Shown piece after piece: positions 1 to 7,969 of a DNA stretch of 42,645 nucleotides. The notes beneath the pieces are model-generated. The model was given only the letters and a program-made list of their open reading frames with translations. It was not told where the DNA came from and did not search any database. Both the position numbers and the translations under genes were made by a program. The stretch spans positions 1 to 42,645 of the forward strand of contig NZ_JADPUN010000225.1 of NCBI RefSeq assembly GCF_015690345.1, in the 5' to 3' direction. Within the stretch, counting starts at the first letter, position 1; each line of letters begins with the position of its first letter. The DNA is from Plantactinospora alkalitolerans (lineage in GTDB: Bacteria > Actinomycetota > Actinomycetes > Mycobacteriales > Micromonosporaceae).

Positions 1-3
1 CTG

Positions 4-27
4 TAGAAGAAGGGTCCCTTCCTAACC
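4..27. repeat. Partial copy of the GGGCCC palindromic element
   Basis: The stretch contains the self-complementary core aaggg-t-ccctt followed by cctaacc. It resembles one arm of the ~52-bp palindromic elements at 6652-6702 and 19100-19150. The other arm would lie left of the window edge, so it cannot be checked here. The core has T where the complete copies have a G or C. Confidence 0.5.
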
Positions 28-79
28 GCCGAGCCCGATGGTTGTGGTAAACAAGACGTACGTACGGTTTGGAGGCGTC

Positions 80-1021
80 ATGTGGGATCCCGCAACCTAT
101 CTCCGGTACGGCGACGAGCGGTCCCGGCCGTTCTACGACCTGACCGCCCGGATCGGCGCCGAACAGCCCCGCGTCGTGGTCGACCTGGGCTGTGGGCCCG
201 GAAACCTCACCATGACCCTGTCGACGCGCTGGCCGGCGGCCCGGGTCATCGGGCTCGACTCCTCGGTCGAGATGATCGGGCCCGCGACGGCGCTCGGCGG
301 CAACTCTCCGGACACGTCCGGGGTCGATGCCGCGACACCGCCCGACGGCACCCCGGGGGCGGGATTCCGTTCGCCACCGAGCCGAGGTGTTGGGCCGGGG
401 CCGCTCGGCGGGGCCGGTGTCGGGTTCGCGGTGGCCGATGCCCGGACCTGGTCGCCCGGGCCCGATGTCGACGTGGTGGTCTCCAACGCCGTGTTGCAGT
501 GGGTACCCGGACACGAGGCGCTACTGGTGCGGTGGGCCCGCGAGCTGACCCCCGGTTCGTGGCTCGCGGTCCAGGTGCCGGGCAACTTCGACGCCGCCTC
601 GCACCGGGCGCTGTACGCGACCGCCGAGGAACCCCGCTGGCACGCTGTCGTCGATCCCGTCCTGCGCGACGCGCCGGTCTCCGACGCGGTGGGCTACGCG
701 AGGCTGCTGACCGGGGCGGGTTGCCTGGTCGACGCCTGGGAGACTACCTACGTGCACCTGCTATCGGCCTCCGGCACCGACCTGTCGTCCTCCGGCGCAG
801 ACCTGTCGGCCTCCGGCACCGACCATCCGGTGCTGACCTGGATGGAGGGGACGGCGTTACGTCCGGTCCGGGCGGCACTGGGCGGTGAAGGTGCCGAATG
901 GGACGCCTTCCGGGCCCGCCTGGCGCGGCGGCTCGTCGAGGCGTACCCGATCCGGGAGGGGCTGGTGTACTTCCCGTTCCGCCGCGTCTTCTTCGTCGCC
1001 CGTACCGGCGCACGTCACTAG
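80..1021 (+). CDS. Trans-aconitate 2-methyltransferase-like SAM methyltransferase
   Basis: Class I SAM-dependent methyltransferase, predicted cytosolic. The opening residues WDPATYLRYGDERSRPFYDL are typical of trans-aconitate 2-methyltransferase, which methylates trans-aconitate, an inhibitory by-product of the TCA cycle. SAM motif I VDLGCGPGN lies at about residues 34-42 and the acidic strand-2 motif GLDSS at 58-62. The start was placed at ATG 80 because GGAGG lies just upstream; an in-frame ATG at 38 would add 14 unconserved residues. At 313 aa it is longer than the usual ~260, mainly through a Gly/Pro-rich insert at about residues 68-114 and three 7-residue repeats near 228-248. The adenosine-deaminase-family gene starts 9 bp downstream, so the two probably share a transcript. 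Family assignment is good; the exact substrate is inferred. Confidence 0.85.
   Translation: MWDPATYLRYGDERSRPFYDLTARIGAEQPRVVVDLGCGPGNLTMTLSTRWPAARVIGLDSSVEMIGPATALGGNSPDTSGVDAATPPDGTPGAGFRSPPSRGVGPGPLGGAGVGFAVADARTWSPGPDVDVVVSNAVLQWVPGHEALLVRWARELTPGSWLAVQVPGNFDAASHRALYATAEEPRWHAVVDPVLRDAPVSDAVGYARLLTGAGCLVDAWETTYVHLLSASGTDLSSSGADLSASGTDHPVLTWMEGTALRPVRAALGGEGAEWDAFRARLARRLVEAYPIREGLVYFPFRRVFFVARTGARH
761..823 (+). repeat. 21-bp in-frame tandem repeat, three copies
   Basis: Three consecutive 21-bp units (761-781, 782-802, 803-823) encode LSASGTD, LSSSGAD and LSASGTD inside the methyltransferase gene. Because the unit is a multiple of three, copy-number change would not shift the frame. Confidence 0.85.
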
Positions 1022-1030
1022 GGAGCAACC

Positions 1031-2056
1031 GTGACCGACCTATCGGCCTTCATCGCCGGACTGCCAAAGGTGGAGCTGCACGTCCACCACGTCGGCTCCG
1101 CGTCGCCGCGGATCGTGGCGGAACTGGCCGCCCGGCACGAGGGCCGGACCAGGGTGCCGGCCGACCCGGCCGCCCTCGCCGACTACTTCGAGTTCCGGGA
1201 CTTCGCCCACTTCGTCGAGATCTACCTCAGCGTCGTCGACCTGATCCGGGACCCGGAGGACGTTCGGCTGCTGACCTTCGAGGTGGCCCGGGAACTCGCC
1301 CGCCAGCAGGTCCGGTACGCGGAGCTGACCGTCACGCCGTACTCGCACGTGCACCGGGGAATCCCCGCGCCGGCGTTCTGCGAGGCGATCGAGGACGCGC
1401 GCCGCAGCGCCGAGGCCGAGTTGGGCATCTCGTTGCGCTGGTGCTTCGACATCCCGGGGGAGGCCGGGCTGCCCTCCGCCGAGCAGACCCTGCGGATCGC
1501 CCTCGACGAGCGGCCCGACGGTCTGCTCAGCTTCGGGCTGGGCGGCCCGGAGGTGGGCGTCCCACGGCCCCAGTTCAAGCCGTACTTCGACCAGGCCAGG
1601 GCGGCCGGCCTGCGGTCCGTGCCGCACGCCGGGGAGACCACCGGCCCCGGGACCATCTGGGACGCGATCCGTGAGCTGGGCGCCGAGCGGATCGGGCACG
1701 GCATCTCCGCCGTACGCGATCCCGAACTGCTGGACTACCTCGCCGAGCACCAGATCCCGATGGAGGTCTGCCCCACCTCGAACGTCCGTACCCGGGCGGT
1801 CGGCACCATCGAGGAGCATCCGCTGCCCCAGCTCGTCGCGGCCGGGCTGCTGGTGACCGTCAACTCCGACGACCCGCCGATGTTCGGCACCACGCTGAAC
1901 GACGAGTACGCGGTCGCCGCCCGGCTGCTCGACCTCGACCAGGCCGGCCTGGCCGGTCTGGCCCGCAACGCGGTCGCGGCGTCCTTCCTGCCCGGTCCGG
2001 ACAAGGCGAAGCTGACCGCCGAGATCGACGCCTACCTCGCGGCGCACAACTCCTGA
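1031..2056 (+). CDS. Adenosine deaminase family protein (possible aminodeoxyfutalosine deaminase)
   Basis: Metal-dependent amidohydrolase of the adenosine deaminase superfamily, 341 aa. Visible metal and catalytic residues are H17 and H19 in ELHVHHVGSAS, H199 with E202 in PHAGE, H223 in ERIGHG, and D280/D281 in NSDDPPMFGT. It should hydrolytically remove the 6-amino group of a purine, either adenosine to inosine or, as reported for some actinobacterial relatives, 6-aminodeoxyfutalosine in menaquinone synthesis. No mqn genes are nearby, so the substrate is left open. Translation starts at GTG 1031, preceded by GGGAG. It sits 9 bp after the methyltransferase, and a hairpin follows about 50 bp after the stop. 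Confidence 0.9.
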   Translation: MTDLSAFIAGLPKVELHVHHVGSASPRIVAELAARHEGRTRVPADPAALADYFEFRDFAHFVEIYLSVVDLIRDPEDVRLLTFEVARELARQQVRYAELTVTPYSHVHRGIPAPAFCEAIEDARRSAEAELGISLRWCFDIPGEAGLPSAEQTLRIALDERPDGLLSFGLGGPEVGVPRPQFKPYFDQARAAGLRSVPHAGETTGPGTIWDAIRELGAERIGHGISAVRDPELLDYLAEHQIPMEVCPTSNVRTRAVGTIEEHPLPQLVAAGLLVTVNSDDPPMFGTTLNDEYAVAARLLDLDQAGLAGLARNAVAASFLPGPDKAKLTAEIDAYLAAHNS

Positions 2057-2105
2057 TCCTCCAGGACCGGTGGGGGAACAAGAGCCTCCGATGAGCCCTT
2101 AGCCT

Positions 2106-2133
2106 GTTCGTGGCCGCGCCTGTGGCCACGAAC
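2106..2133 (+). terminator. Hairpin downstream of the deaminase gene
   Basis: A perfect 10-bp stem (gttcgtggcc and ggccacgaac) surrounds an 8-nt loop, 50 bp after the deaminase stop. There is no U-tract, which is common for actinobacterial intrinsic terminators. It separates the first two-gene unit from the RibD-like gene. Confidence 0.55.
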
Positions 2134-2174
2134 GACTGAGGACACCCAATCGGACCACGGATAGGACATCGAGA

Positions 2175-2756
2175 ATGCGTACGCTGATCTACACCGCCTT
2201 CGTCTCGCTGGACGGCGTCGTCGACTCGCCCGGCGGCGGACTTCCCTCCGAAGCCCACCGCAGCGGCGGCTGGACGTACAAGGACCTGGAGTTCCGGCCC
2301 GAGGCGTACGAACTCAAGGGGCGGGAGACCGAGGAGACCACGGCGCTGATGTTCGGCCGGGCCAGCTACGAGGCGTTCTCGCCGCTGTGGCCGGGCATCG
2401 AGGAGTTCGCCGCCCTCAAGGAACTTCCGAAGTACGTCGTCTCGACCACCCTCGGCCAGGACGCCCTCGTCGACAACTGGGGTGACATCACGATCCTGCG
2501 CTCCCTGGAGGACGTCGCGAAGCTCAAGGAGACCGACGGCGGCGCGATCGTCATCCACGGCAGCGCCACCCTCGCCCGCAACCTCTCCGACGCCGGCCTG
2601 ATCGACCGCTACCACCTGCTGCTCTTCCCGGTGCTGCTCGGAGCCGGCAAGCGGATGTTCAGCGACACCGACAAGGGCAAGCAGATGCTGAAGGTGGTCG
2701 AGTCCGAGACGTACGCCAACGGCATCACCAAGCTGATCTACGACGTCGTCCACTGA
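2175..2756 (+). CDS. Dihydrofolate reductase family protein (RibD C-terminal domain)
   Basis: A 193-aa protein of the RibD C-terminal/DHFR-like fold. Family members reduce pteridine- or pyrimidine-like substrates with NADPH, though most small stand-alone actinobacterial members have no assigned substrate. Signs include the N-terminal strand RTLIYTAFVSLDGVVDSPGG, the GRASYEAF segment after strand 3, VIHGSATLARNL in the nucleotide-binding region, and a C-terminal LLLFPVLLGAGKRMF. Length matches the family. The nearest upstream gene ends 118 bp away behind a hairpin, so it is probably transcribed alone. Its last 32 bp overlap the 3' end of the convergent membrane-protein gene. Confidence 0.85.
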   Translation: MRTLIYTAFVSLDGVVDSPGGGLPSEAHRSGGWTYKDLEFRPEAYELKGRETEETTALMFGRASYEAFSPLWPGIEEFAALKELPKYVVSTTLGQDALVDNWGDITILRSLEDVAKLKETDGGAIVIHGSATLARNLSDAGLIDRYHLLLFPVLLGAGKRMFSDTDKGKQMLKVVESETYANGITKLIYDVVH

Positions 2757-3822
2757 GCTCGCTGCCCTGCCCCCCGGCGGCAGCCGGGGGGCAGCACCGT
2801 TCGGCGTTGTCGGACACCGTGAAGAGGACCACGACAAGGATCAGCAGCCCGGCAACCGCGCCGAAATGGTTCTGCACTGTCAGCACCCACGGCTGCTCCG
2901 GCGGCGGGAACTCCGGCGTCACCGCAAAGGAGAAGACTGCCTTCCACGACCCCCACGCGAACAGGAACCCGGAAGCCAGCCACGACAGCAGCAGGGACGC
3001 CCGGCCAGTGCGGCGGGTCAGCATCCATGCGCTCCACGCGGCGGCCGACAACCACACTCCGCTGTTGGCGGTGAGCAGGTGCCACTGCGCGTCGCGGCTG
3101 TCGAGGGTCGCCTCGTTCAAGCCGATCGTCCCGCCCAGCGCCCAGAACAGTTGCGGCAGGCCGAGAGCGACGCAAAGCGCCGCCGCCAGTCGGGCCACGG
3201 TGACCCGTACGCCCGGCCGCACAGGGACATCCCTGCCGGAGAACGCCCACGGCCACCGCAGTACGGCGTAGACCGGAGCGGCGATCGCCACACCGAGCGC
3301 GAACCCGGCGAACGACACCGACAGCAGACCGATTTCCGCGGCGGTCATCTGCGCTTCCGGGGCGGTGTCGCCGGTGTCCGTGCCCACCAGCGCGAGAATC
3401 GGGATGAGCGGGATCATCGGTACCAGGAAACCCATGCCGATCCAGGACGGGAGCAGCATCAGCCAGGCTGGCACCCGTCGGCCCCATCGCTGCGCCAGCG
3501 CGAGGCCGAGCAGCATGGCCAGCCCAGACATCGCCACCGTCAGCCCGTTGATGGCCGCCCAGTTCAGATGGCTCCAGGCTCCTTCGTGCAGTCCTCCGCC
3601 GCGCAGTCCGTCGATCGTCCAGAAGATCTTCATGACGAAGTACGGCGCCATTGCGAACACCGCGCCGTACGCCGCAATGCGCCCGACCCGCGACCAGTGG
3701 TTCCCCGGTGTCGCGTCCGGGGCGTCGGCGGCCCTCCACGCCGCAGGTGAACGCGATCCTTCTGCCTCGGCGGTCGCCGGAGGTGGTGGCGCGGCACCGT
3801 CAGGCCCGTCAGCTCTCCTCAT
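2725..3822 (-). CDS. Polytopic membrane protein, function unknown
   Basis: A 365-aa integral membrane protein with about eight predicted helices. The first is around AYGAVFAMAPYFVMKIFW, and the last, GAVAGLLILVVVLFTV, is close to the C-terminus. An N-terminal cytosolic tail of about 45 residues is rich in Ala and Pro. I recognise no catalytic motif or transporter signature. The start is set at ATG 3822; GTG 3831, three codons upstream, is equally possible. Longer forms reach only low-complexity sequence. The 3' end is odd: the final 20-odd residues after the last helix (CCPPAAAGGQG then an Arg-rich tail) are encoded by a strong terminator-like hairpin and then by antisense of the reductase gene, so the original stop may have been lost. 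Confidence 0.75.
   Translation of the reverse strand: MRRADGPDGAAPPPPATAEAEGSRSPAAWRAADAPDATPGNHWSRVGRIAAYGAVFAMAPYFVMKIFWTIDGLRGGGLHEGAWSHLNWAAINGLTVAMSGLAMLLGLALAQRWGRRVPAWLMLLPSWIGMGFLVPMIPLIPILALVGTDTGDTAPEAQMTAAEIGLLSVSFAGFALGVAIAAPVYAVLRWPWAFSGRDVPVRPGVRVTVARLAAALCVALGLPQLFWALGGTIGLNEATLDSRDAQWHLLTANSGVWLSAAAWSAWMLTRRTGRASLLLSWLASGFLFAWGSWKAVFSFAVTPEFPPPEQPWVLTVQNHFGAVAGLLILVVVLFTVSDNAERCCPPAAAGGQGSELSGRRRRSAW
2767..2794. terminator. Strong bidirectional hairpin between convergent genes
   Basis: A perfect 12-bp stem (ctgccccccggc and gccggggggcag) has a 4-nt loop. It lies 11 bp after the RibD-like stop but inside the reading frame of the convergent membrane protein. On the plus strand it can terminate the reductase transcript; on the minus strand it would act within the last codons of the membrane-protein mRNA. 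Confidence 0.75.
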
Positions 3823-4412
3823 GCCGCTCACGCTAGGACCGGGCGCGTGGGGCCACCTCCCTCTGTGGAGGGAGCGCCCCTCCCACTCGGTGGCTGATCC
3901 AGTGGCTCGACTGGTCGGACAACGCCGCGTTGACGCAGTGCCGGAGAGTGGAGGCTGGCCCGGCGCGGGGTGCTGCGGGCGGCCGCGCCGGGCCAGCGAT
4001 CGTGGGCGTCCCGACCGCTGTCGCACCGTGTTCGCGCCAACGTGTGTCGCGGCGGTGCGGGTCCCGGTCGGGTCGCCGGGTTGGTGCGAGGTCGTAGCTG
4101 TTGGCGCGCGGCGGGAGCGAGGTGTGGGGGACCATGCTCCCGCCGCGTGCACGGCTCCCCCGGACCGGGTTGGGGCGAACATCTGCGGGTAGTGGTCCGG
4201 TGGAGCGGGATGGGATCGCGACTGATGTTGCCATCGGAGCCGGGCCGCCGGACGAGCGTTAATTCAGACCTAAGGAAGACTTGCGCCGGAGCAGAAAATC
4301 GCCGGATCGCGGGCCTGCCCGGTCAGGAAATCGCCGGCCCGCCCGGTCAGGAAATCGCCGGATCGCCGGCCCGCCCGGTTAGGAAAGCGCATTCACCGGG
4401 CGGGGCCGGCGG
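3823..4412. other. 590-bp stretch without a convincing gene
   Basis: Open frames exist on both strands, but their products are Arg/Pro/Gly-rich low-complexity sequence with no recognisable family, no good ribosome site and no continuity with neighbours. The region holds the upstream region of the membrane-protein gene (about 3823-3900) and a short tandem repeat at 4293-4380 near the end of the histidine kinase gene. A local AT-richer patch lies around 4258-4300 (gttaattcag), which could hold a promoter, but I cannot assign one. Confidence 0.5.
4293..4380. repeat. Imperfect tandem repeat (32, 24 and 32 bp)
   Basis: Three units, each starting aggaaatcgccgg or a close variant and ending cgcccggt, occur at 4293-4324, 4325-4348 and 4349-4380. 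The middle copy lacks 8 bp. A partial fourth start, aggaaagcg, follows. They lie just beyond the 3' end of the histidine kinase gene. Confidence 0.75.
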
Positions 4413-5834
4413 TCACTCGTCGGTCTGGCGCTGACGACCCCAGCGGCGGCGGGTGGCGGACTCCTTCTCCCGGGCCAGCCGGCCGACCAGACCGAATCGG
4501 CTGACCTGCCGTGGTGCCGCGTCCGGATCGGCCAGCAGCATCACCACGCTGGCACCGCCGAGCCGGGCCCGGTCGATGCTGACCGACCCGTTGGCCTGCT
4601 GCGCGACCCGGCGGGCGATGTCCAGGCCCAGGCCGGTGGAGCCGCGATCGCTGGTTCCCCGCCGCAACGCCCGGTCCGGGTCGGCGATGCCGGGGCCCGC
4701 GTCGTCGACCCGGACCGCGATGTACCCGTCCCGGCGGGAGACCGCGACCTCGAAGGCGGTGCCCTGCGGGGTGTAGCGGAACACGTTGCCCAGCACCGCG
4801 TCCAGCGCGGCGGCCAGCTCGGCGCGGGGCACCGGCACCGGGATCCGCAGTTGCGCGCCGGTGACCCGGTGCGAGCGGTTCTGGTCACCCGCCAACGCCG
4901 CCCAGAACACCATCCGGTCCCGAACCACCTCGCTGACGTCGCAGCTACCCGGCAGGGCCTCCTGGGAGACCGTCTTGCGGGTCGTGTTGATCAGTACGTC
5001 GATCTCGCCTTCCAGCGTCACGATCGCCTGCCGGATTCGTCGGATCGTCCGGCGCCGGTCGAGTTCGGCGGCACTGAACGATCCGACGCTGGTGTCGTCG
5101 GAGTCCAGGGCGTCGGCGTCCAGCCGCAGCACGGTCAGCGGGGTACGCAGCCGGTGCGACAGGTCGGCGACGAGTTCCCGTTCGTCGGTGCGGGACGTGA
5201 CCAGTCGGTCCGCCATCCGGTTGAAGGCGTACCCGGCCTCGGCCAGCTCGCGTGGTCCGCTGGGCTGGATCCGCAGCTCCAGGTTTCCGTCGCCGACCGC
5301 CAGGGCCGCGTCGACCAACCCGCGGGCGGACGAGACCGCCCGGGCGGCGAGCCGGTCCACCACGATCACCGAGGCCACCACCAGCCCGATCGCGACCAGG
5401 ATCAGCATCAGCCAGGTGCCTCCGGTGCCGGCGTTGAGCGCGGCCTCGGCCACGAAGACCTCGACCACGAGGACCCGGCCGGCGACCGGTACCGGTTCCA
5501 GCCGGACGACTCCGCCGGGTACGTCCGCGACGACCGGTGAGCCGTTCCGGATCGCCCGGTCGACGTCCTGCGACTGGGCCCGGGGCGAACCGCCGGTGGA
5601 AAGCCCGTGCACGACCGGCGGGTCGGTCGAGTTGCCGCTGCCCGCCTCGATGACCCGCCGGACCACCGCCGGATCGGAGCTGACCGCCAACGCCCCGGTG
5701 ATCATGGCGCTGCGTCGGGCCGCGTCGGCGAGCGCGTCCTCCCGGACGTCGCGGTCGAGCGCCGTACCGAGCGGGATCAGGAAGGCCAGCGCGACGATGG
5801 TGGTCATGCCGGCCCCGAGGTAGGCCAGGGCCAA
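4413..5834 (-). CDS. Two-component sensor histidine kinase
   Basis: Membrane-bound sensor kinase that should autophosphorylate and pass phosphate to the response regulator encoded immediately upstream. Numbered from the start chosen here: TM1 at about 3-25, an extracytoplasmic sensor region at about 27-138, TM2 at about 141-159, then HAMP. The H-box DLSHRLRTPL has the phospho-acceptor near H227. The ATP-binding domain shows the N-box GNVFRYTP, G1 box DDAGPGIAD and G2 box GSTGLGLDIA. No ATG or GTG lies near the expected N-terminus. I chose TTG 5834, two bases past the regulator's TGA; CTG 5840, overlapping that stop, or ATG 5807 are alternatives. Length is 473 aa. The signal sensed is unknown. 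Confidence 0.85.
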   Translation of the reverse strand: MALAYLGAGMTTIVALAFLIPLGTALDRDVREDALADAARRSAMITGALAVSSDPAVVRRVIEAGSGNSTDPPVVHGLSTGGSPRAQSQDVDRAIRNGSPVVADVPGGVVRLEPVPVAGRVLVVEVFVAEAALNAGTGGTWLMLILVAIGLVVASVIVVDRLAARAVSSARGLVDAALAVGDGNLELRIQPSGPRELAEAGYAFNRMADRLVTSRTDERELVADLSHRLRTPLTVLRLDADALDSDDTSVGSFSAAELDRRRTIRRIRQAIVTLEGEIDVLINTTRKTVSQEALPGSCDVSEVVRDRMVFWAALAGDQNRSHRVTGAQLRIPVPVPRAELAAALDAVLGNVFRYTPQGTAFEVAVSRRDGYIAVRVDDAGPGIADPDRALRRGTSDRGSTGLGLDIARRVAQQANGSVSIDRARLGGASVVMLLADPDAAPRQVSRFGLVGRLAREKESATRRRWGRQRQTDE

Positions 5835-5836
5835 CC

Positions 5837-6526
5837 TCAGTCCGGTACCACCAACCGGAATCCGACCCCCCGCACGGTGCGCAGGTAGCGCGGCTTCGCC
5901 GCGGACTCGCCCATTTTGCGGCGGAGCCAATACAGATGTACGTCGATGGTCTGGTCCTCGCCGACCGATGGCTGCCGCCATACCTCCTCCAAGAGCTCCC
6001 GGCGGGACACTACCCGGCCCGGCCGGGCCGCGAGATAGGCCAGCAGGTCGAACTCCTTGCGGGTCAGCGCCAGTGGCACCCCGTCCAGGAGTGCGCTCCG
6101 TTCGCCGACGTCGATCCGCAGCCCGCCGACGGAGTGTACGGCCGGTTCGACGGTCCGGCTCGCCCGGCCGACCCGACGCAGCACCGTGGTGATCCGGGCA
6201 TCCAGGTGGGCACCGGTGAAAGGCTTGACCATGTAGTCGTCGGCACCCGCGCGGAGCAGCCGGACGATCGCCTGCTCGTCGTCCCGGGCGGTGGCGATGA
6301 TGATCGGAACGTCGGTGATGCCACGCAGCATCCGGAGTGCGTCGGCGCCGTCGAGGTCGGGTAACCCGAGATCGAGGACGACCAGGTCCGGTGTTTCCGC
6401 GGCAACCCGGCGGAGGGCATCGAGAGCCGTGCCGACCGCGTGCACCGCGTGCCCGCGGTCGGCCAGGGAGCGCAGCATCGCGCCGCGTACGACATGGTCG
6501 TCTTCGACCAAAAGCACCGTGGCCAC
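5837..6526 (-). CDS. OmpR/PhoB-family response regulator
   Basis: A 229-aa DNA-binding response regulator. The receiver domain (about 1-120) has the acidic pair E8/D9/D10 in VEDDH, phospho-acceptor D52 in VLDLGLPD, and the conserved Lys in MVKPF. The C-terminal winged helix (about 130-229) has LTRKEFDLLAYLAARPG and the closing TVRGVGFRL typical of OmpR-type regulators. It is the first gene of a two-gene minus-strand operon with the kinase, which begins at its stop codon. It starts at ATG 6526; the upstream region to 6651 should contain the promoter, but no clear -35/-10 was seen. Confidence 0.92.
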   Translation of the reverse strand: MATVLLVEDDHVVRGAMLRSLADRGHAVHAVGTALDALRRVAAETPDLVVLDLGLPDLDGADALRMLRGITDVPIIIATARDDEQAIVRLLRAGADDYMVKPFTGAHLDARITTVLRRVGRASRTVEPAVHSVGGLRIDVGERSALLDGVPLALTRKEFDLLAYLAARPGRVVSRRELLEEVWRQPSVGEDQTIDVHLYWLRRKMGESAAKPRYLRTVRGVGFRLVVPD

Positions 6527-6651
6527 CTGATGACCGTACTGCCCGTGGCAAGTCGGAGAAATCGACGTCCGGTATAGGTCGATCGACCCGTTTCGCAGCG
6601 GCCTGCTCCCGACCGAGCCGCCGATCCCCGGCGTGCAGCCACGGCAGGTGT

Positions 6652-6702
6652 TAGGAAGGGCCCCTTCTTATGCAGAAAACGATAAGAAGGGGCCCTTCCT
6701 TA
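6652..6702. repeat. ~52-bp palindromic element overlapping a stop codon
   Basis: Two arms, 6652-6671 and 6682-6702, are near-perfect reverse complements (each centred on gggcccc) around the 10-nt loop gcagaaaacg. On the minus strand the element begins exactly with TAA, the stop codon of the cyclopropane-synthase-like gene, so it can act as its terminator. A second copy at 19100-19150 has the same layout and a near-identical loop. Confidence 0.85.
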
Positions 6703-7851
6703 CCGGGCGGGCAGTTGGAGGACCCAGCGGTACGCCTGGACCATGCCGGTGTCGAAGCCGGCCGCCGAGCCCCAGAGGAAGAGTCGGAAGCGGCGGTAGA
6801 GCGGTGCACCCCAGCGCTGCTCGATCTCGTCCCGGGCGCCGTCCAGCCGGCGGGCCCACTCGCGGCAGGTCAGGTAGTAGTTGTGCCGGTCGTCGGCGAG
6901 GCTGAGCAGCTCGAACGGGGAGTGGGCCACGTGCCGCAGGTACTGGTGCAGCAGTAGCGGGGCCGAACCGCCGGGGTAGACGTACCGCTTCATGAAGGTG
7001 GAGACGAGGTGCTTGCGGCGCATCGCCAGGGCGTCCAGGTAGACCCGGCCGCCGGGGCGGAGCAGTTCGGCGTACTTGCGCAGCGTGGTGCGGTAGTCGG
7101 GCAGGTGTTCGGTGACCCCCATGTTGACGATCGCGTCGAATCGCTCGCCGGGGGAGTAGCCGAAGATGTGCTCCCGGACCACCCGTACCGGCAGTCGCTC
7201 GCGCTCGAACAGTTCGGTGAGGAAGCGCTCCGACTCCACCGACAGCGTGGTGGTGGTGACCTGGATGCCCTTGCGGGCGGCGTGCTCGGAGAAGGCGCCC
7301 CAGCCGCCGCCGACCTCCAGCACGTGGTCCCCGGGCTTCACCCCGATGGCGTCCAGGGCGAGATCCATCTTCCGGGTCATCGCGTCTTCGAGCGGCTCGT
7401 TGTCGGAGACGAAGACGCCCTCGGTGTAGCACCGGTGCCGCTGGTCGAGGAAGGTCAGGAAGAAGTCCGAGTCCTCGTCGTAGTGGTGCGAGATGGCGCG
7501 GCGGTCGTCCTCCTTCCGGCCGCCCCGCAGCAGCGCGGGGACGAACCGGCCGAGCCAGGCGATGGGATGTCGGTCCGGGAAGAACGACCGCATCCGCAGC
7601 GCTGCGGCGAGGTCGCCGTCGACGTCCAGCGAACCCTGGAGGTACGCGACGGCGACGGCGAACTGGTCCAGGGCGGCGAGCGCCTTGGCGCCGCGCTCGT
7701 CCTTGATGATGATGGTGAACAGCGGTTCTCCGCTGCCGAGGATCTGTGCCGGCCCGCCGGCCGGAGCCACCGCGAACGGCACCGCCGGTTCGGTGGCGAA
7801 GAAGGTCTCGTATCTGCGCTGTAGTGCGCTCACGGCGTCCATGGGTGTCAC
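6700..7851 (-). CDS. Cyclopropane-fatty-acyl-phospholipid synthase family methyltransferase
   Basis: SAM-dependent methyltransferase of the cyclopropane fatty acid/mycolic acid synthase family, 383 aa. Family members add a methylene group to double bonds of membrane phospholipid acyl chains. An N-terminal region of about 120 residues precedes the catalytic core. The core includes SHHYDEDSDFFLTFLD, YTEGVF, motif I VLEVGGGWGAFSEHAA, and TLSVESERF. Spacing suggests a leaderless transcript starting at GTG 7851, because TAGATT (minus strand 7863-7858) sits seven bases upstream; ATG 7842 is an alternative. It lies divergent from thrS. Whether it cyclopropanates or methylates cannot be decided from sequence. 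Confidence 0.85.
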   Translation of the reverse strand: MTPMDAVSALQRRYETFFATEPAVPFAVAPAGGPAQILGSGEPLFTIIIKDERGAKALAALDQFAVAVAYLQGSLDVDGDLAAALRMRSFFPDRHPIAWLGRFVPALLRGGRKEDDRRAISHHYDEDSDFFLTFLDQRHRCYTEGVFVSDNEPLEDAMTRKMDLALDAIGVKPGDHVLEVGGGWGAFSEHAARKGIQVTTTTLSVESERFLTELFERERLPVRVVREHIFGYSPGERFDAIVNMGVTEHLPDYRTTLRKYAELLRPGGRVYLDALAMRRKHLVSTFMKRYVYPGGSAPLLLHQYLRHVAHSPFELLSLADDRHNYYLTCREWARRLDGARDEIEQRWGAPLYRRFRLFLWGSAAGFDTGMVQAYRWVLQLPAR

Positions 7852-7969
7852 GGCGTCAATCTAACGCCGAGGTAGCGGCGCCGGCAGGCGGAAAAGCCAG
7901 GACCGATAGCATCTCAGGAGCCGAACGTTCCGGTGCAGTCCGTTTCGTCCTAGATCGAAGGAGTCCCCC

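Noticed and set aside
7852-7969. Search for a T-box leader in front of thrS
   Set aside because: The 118-bp gap is too short and shows no T-box core or terminator/antiterminator pair.
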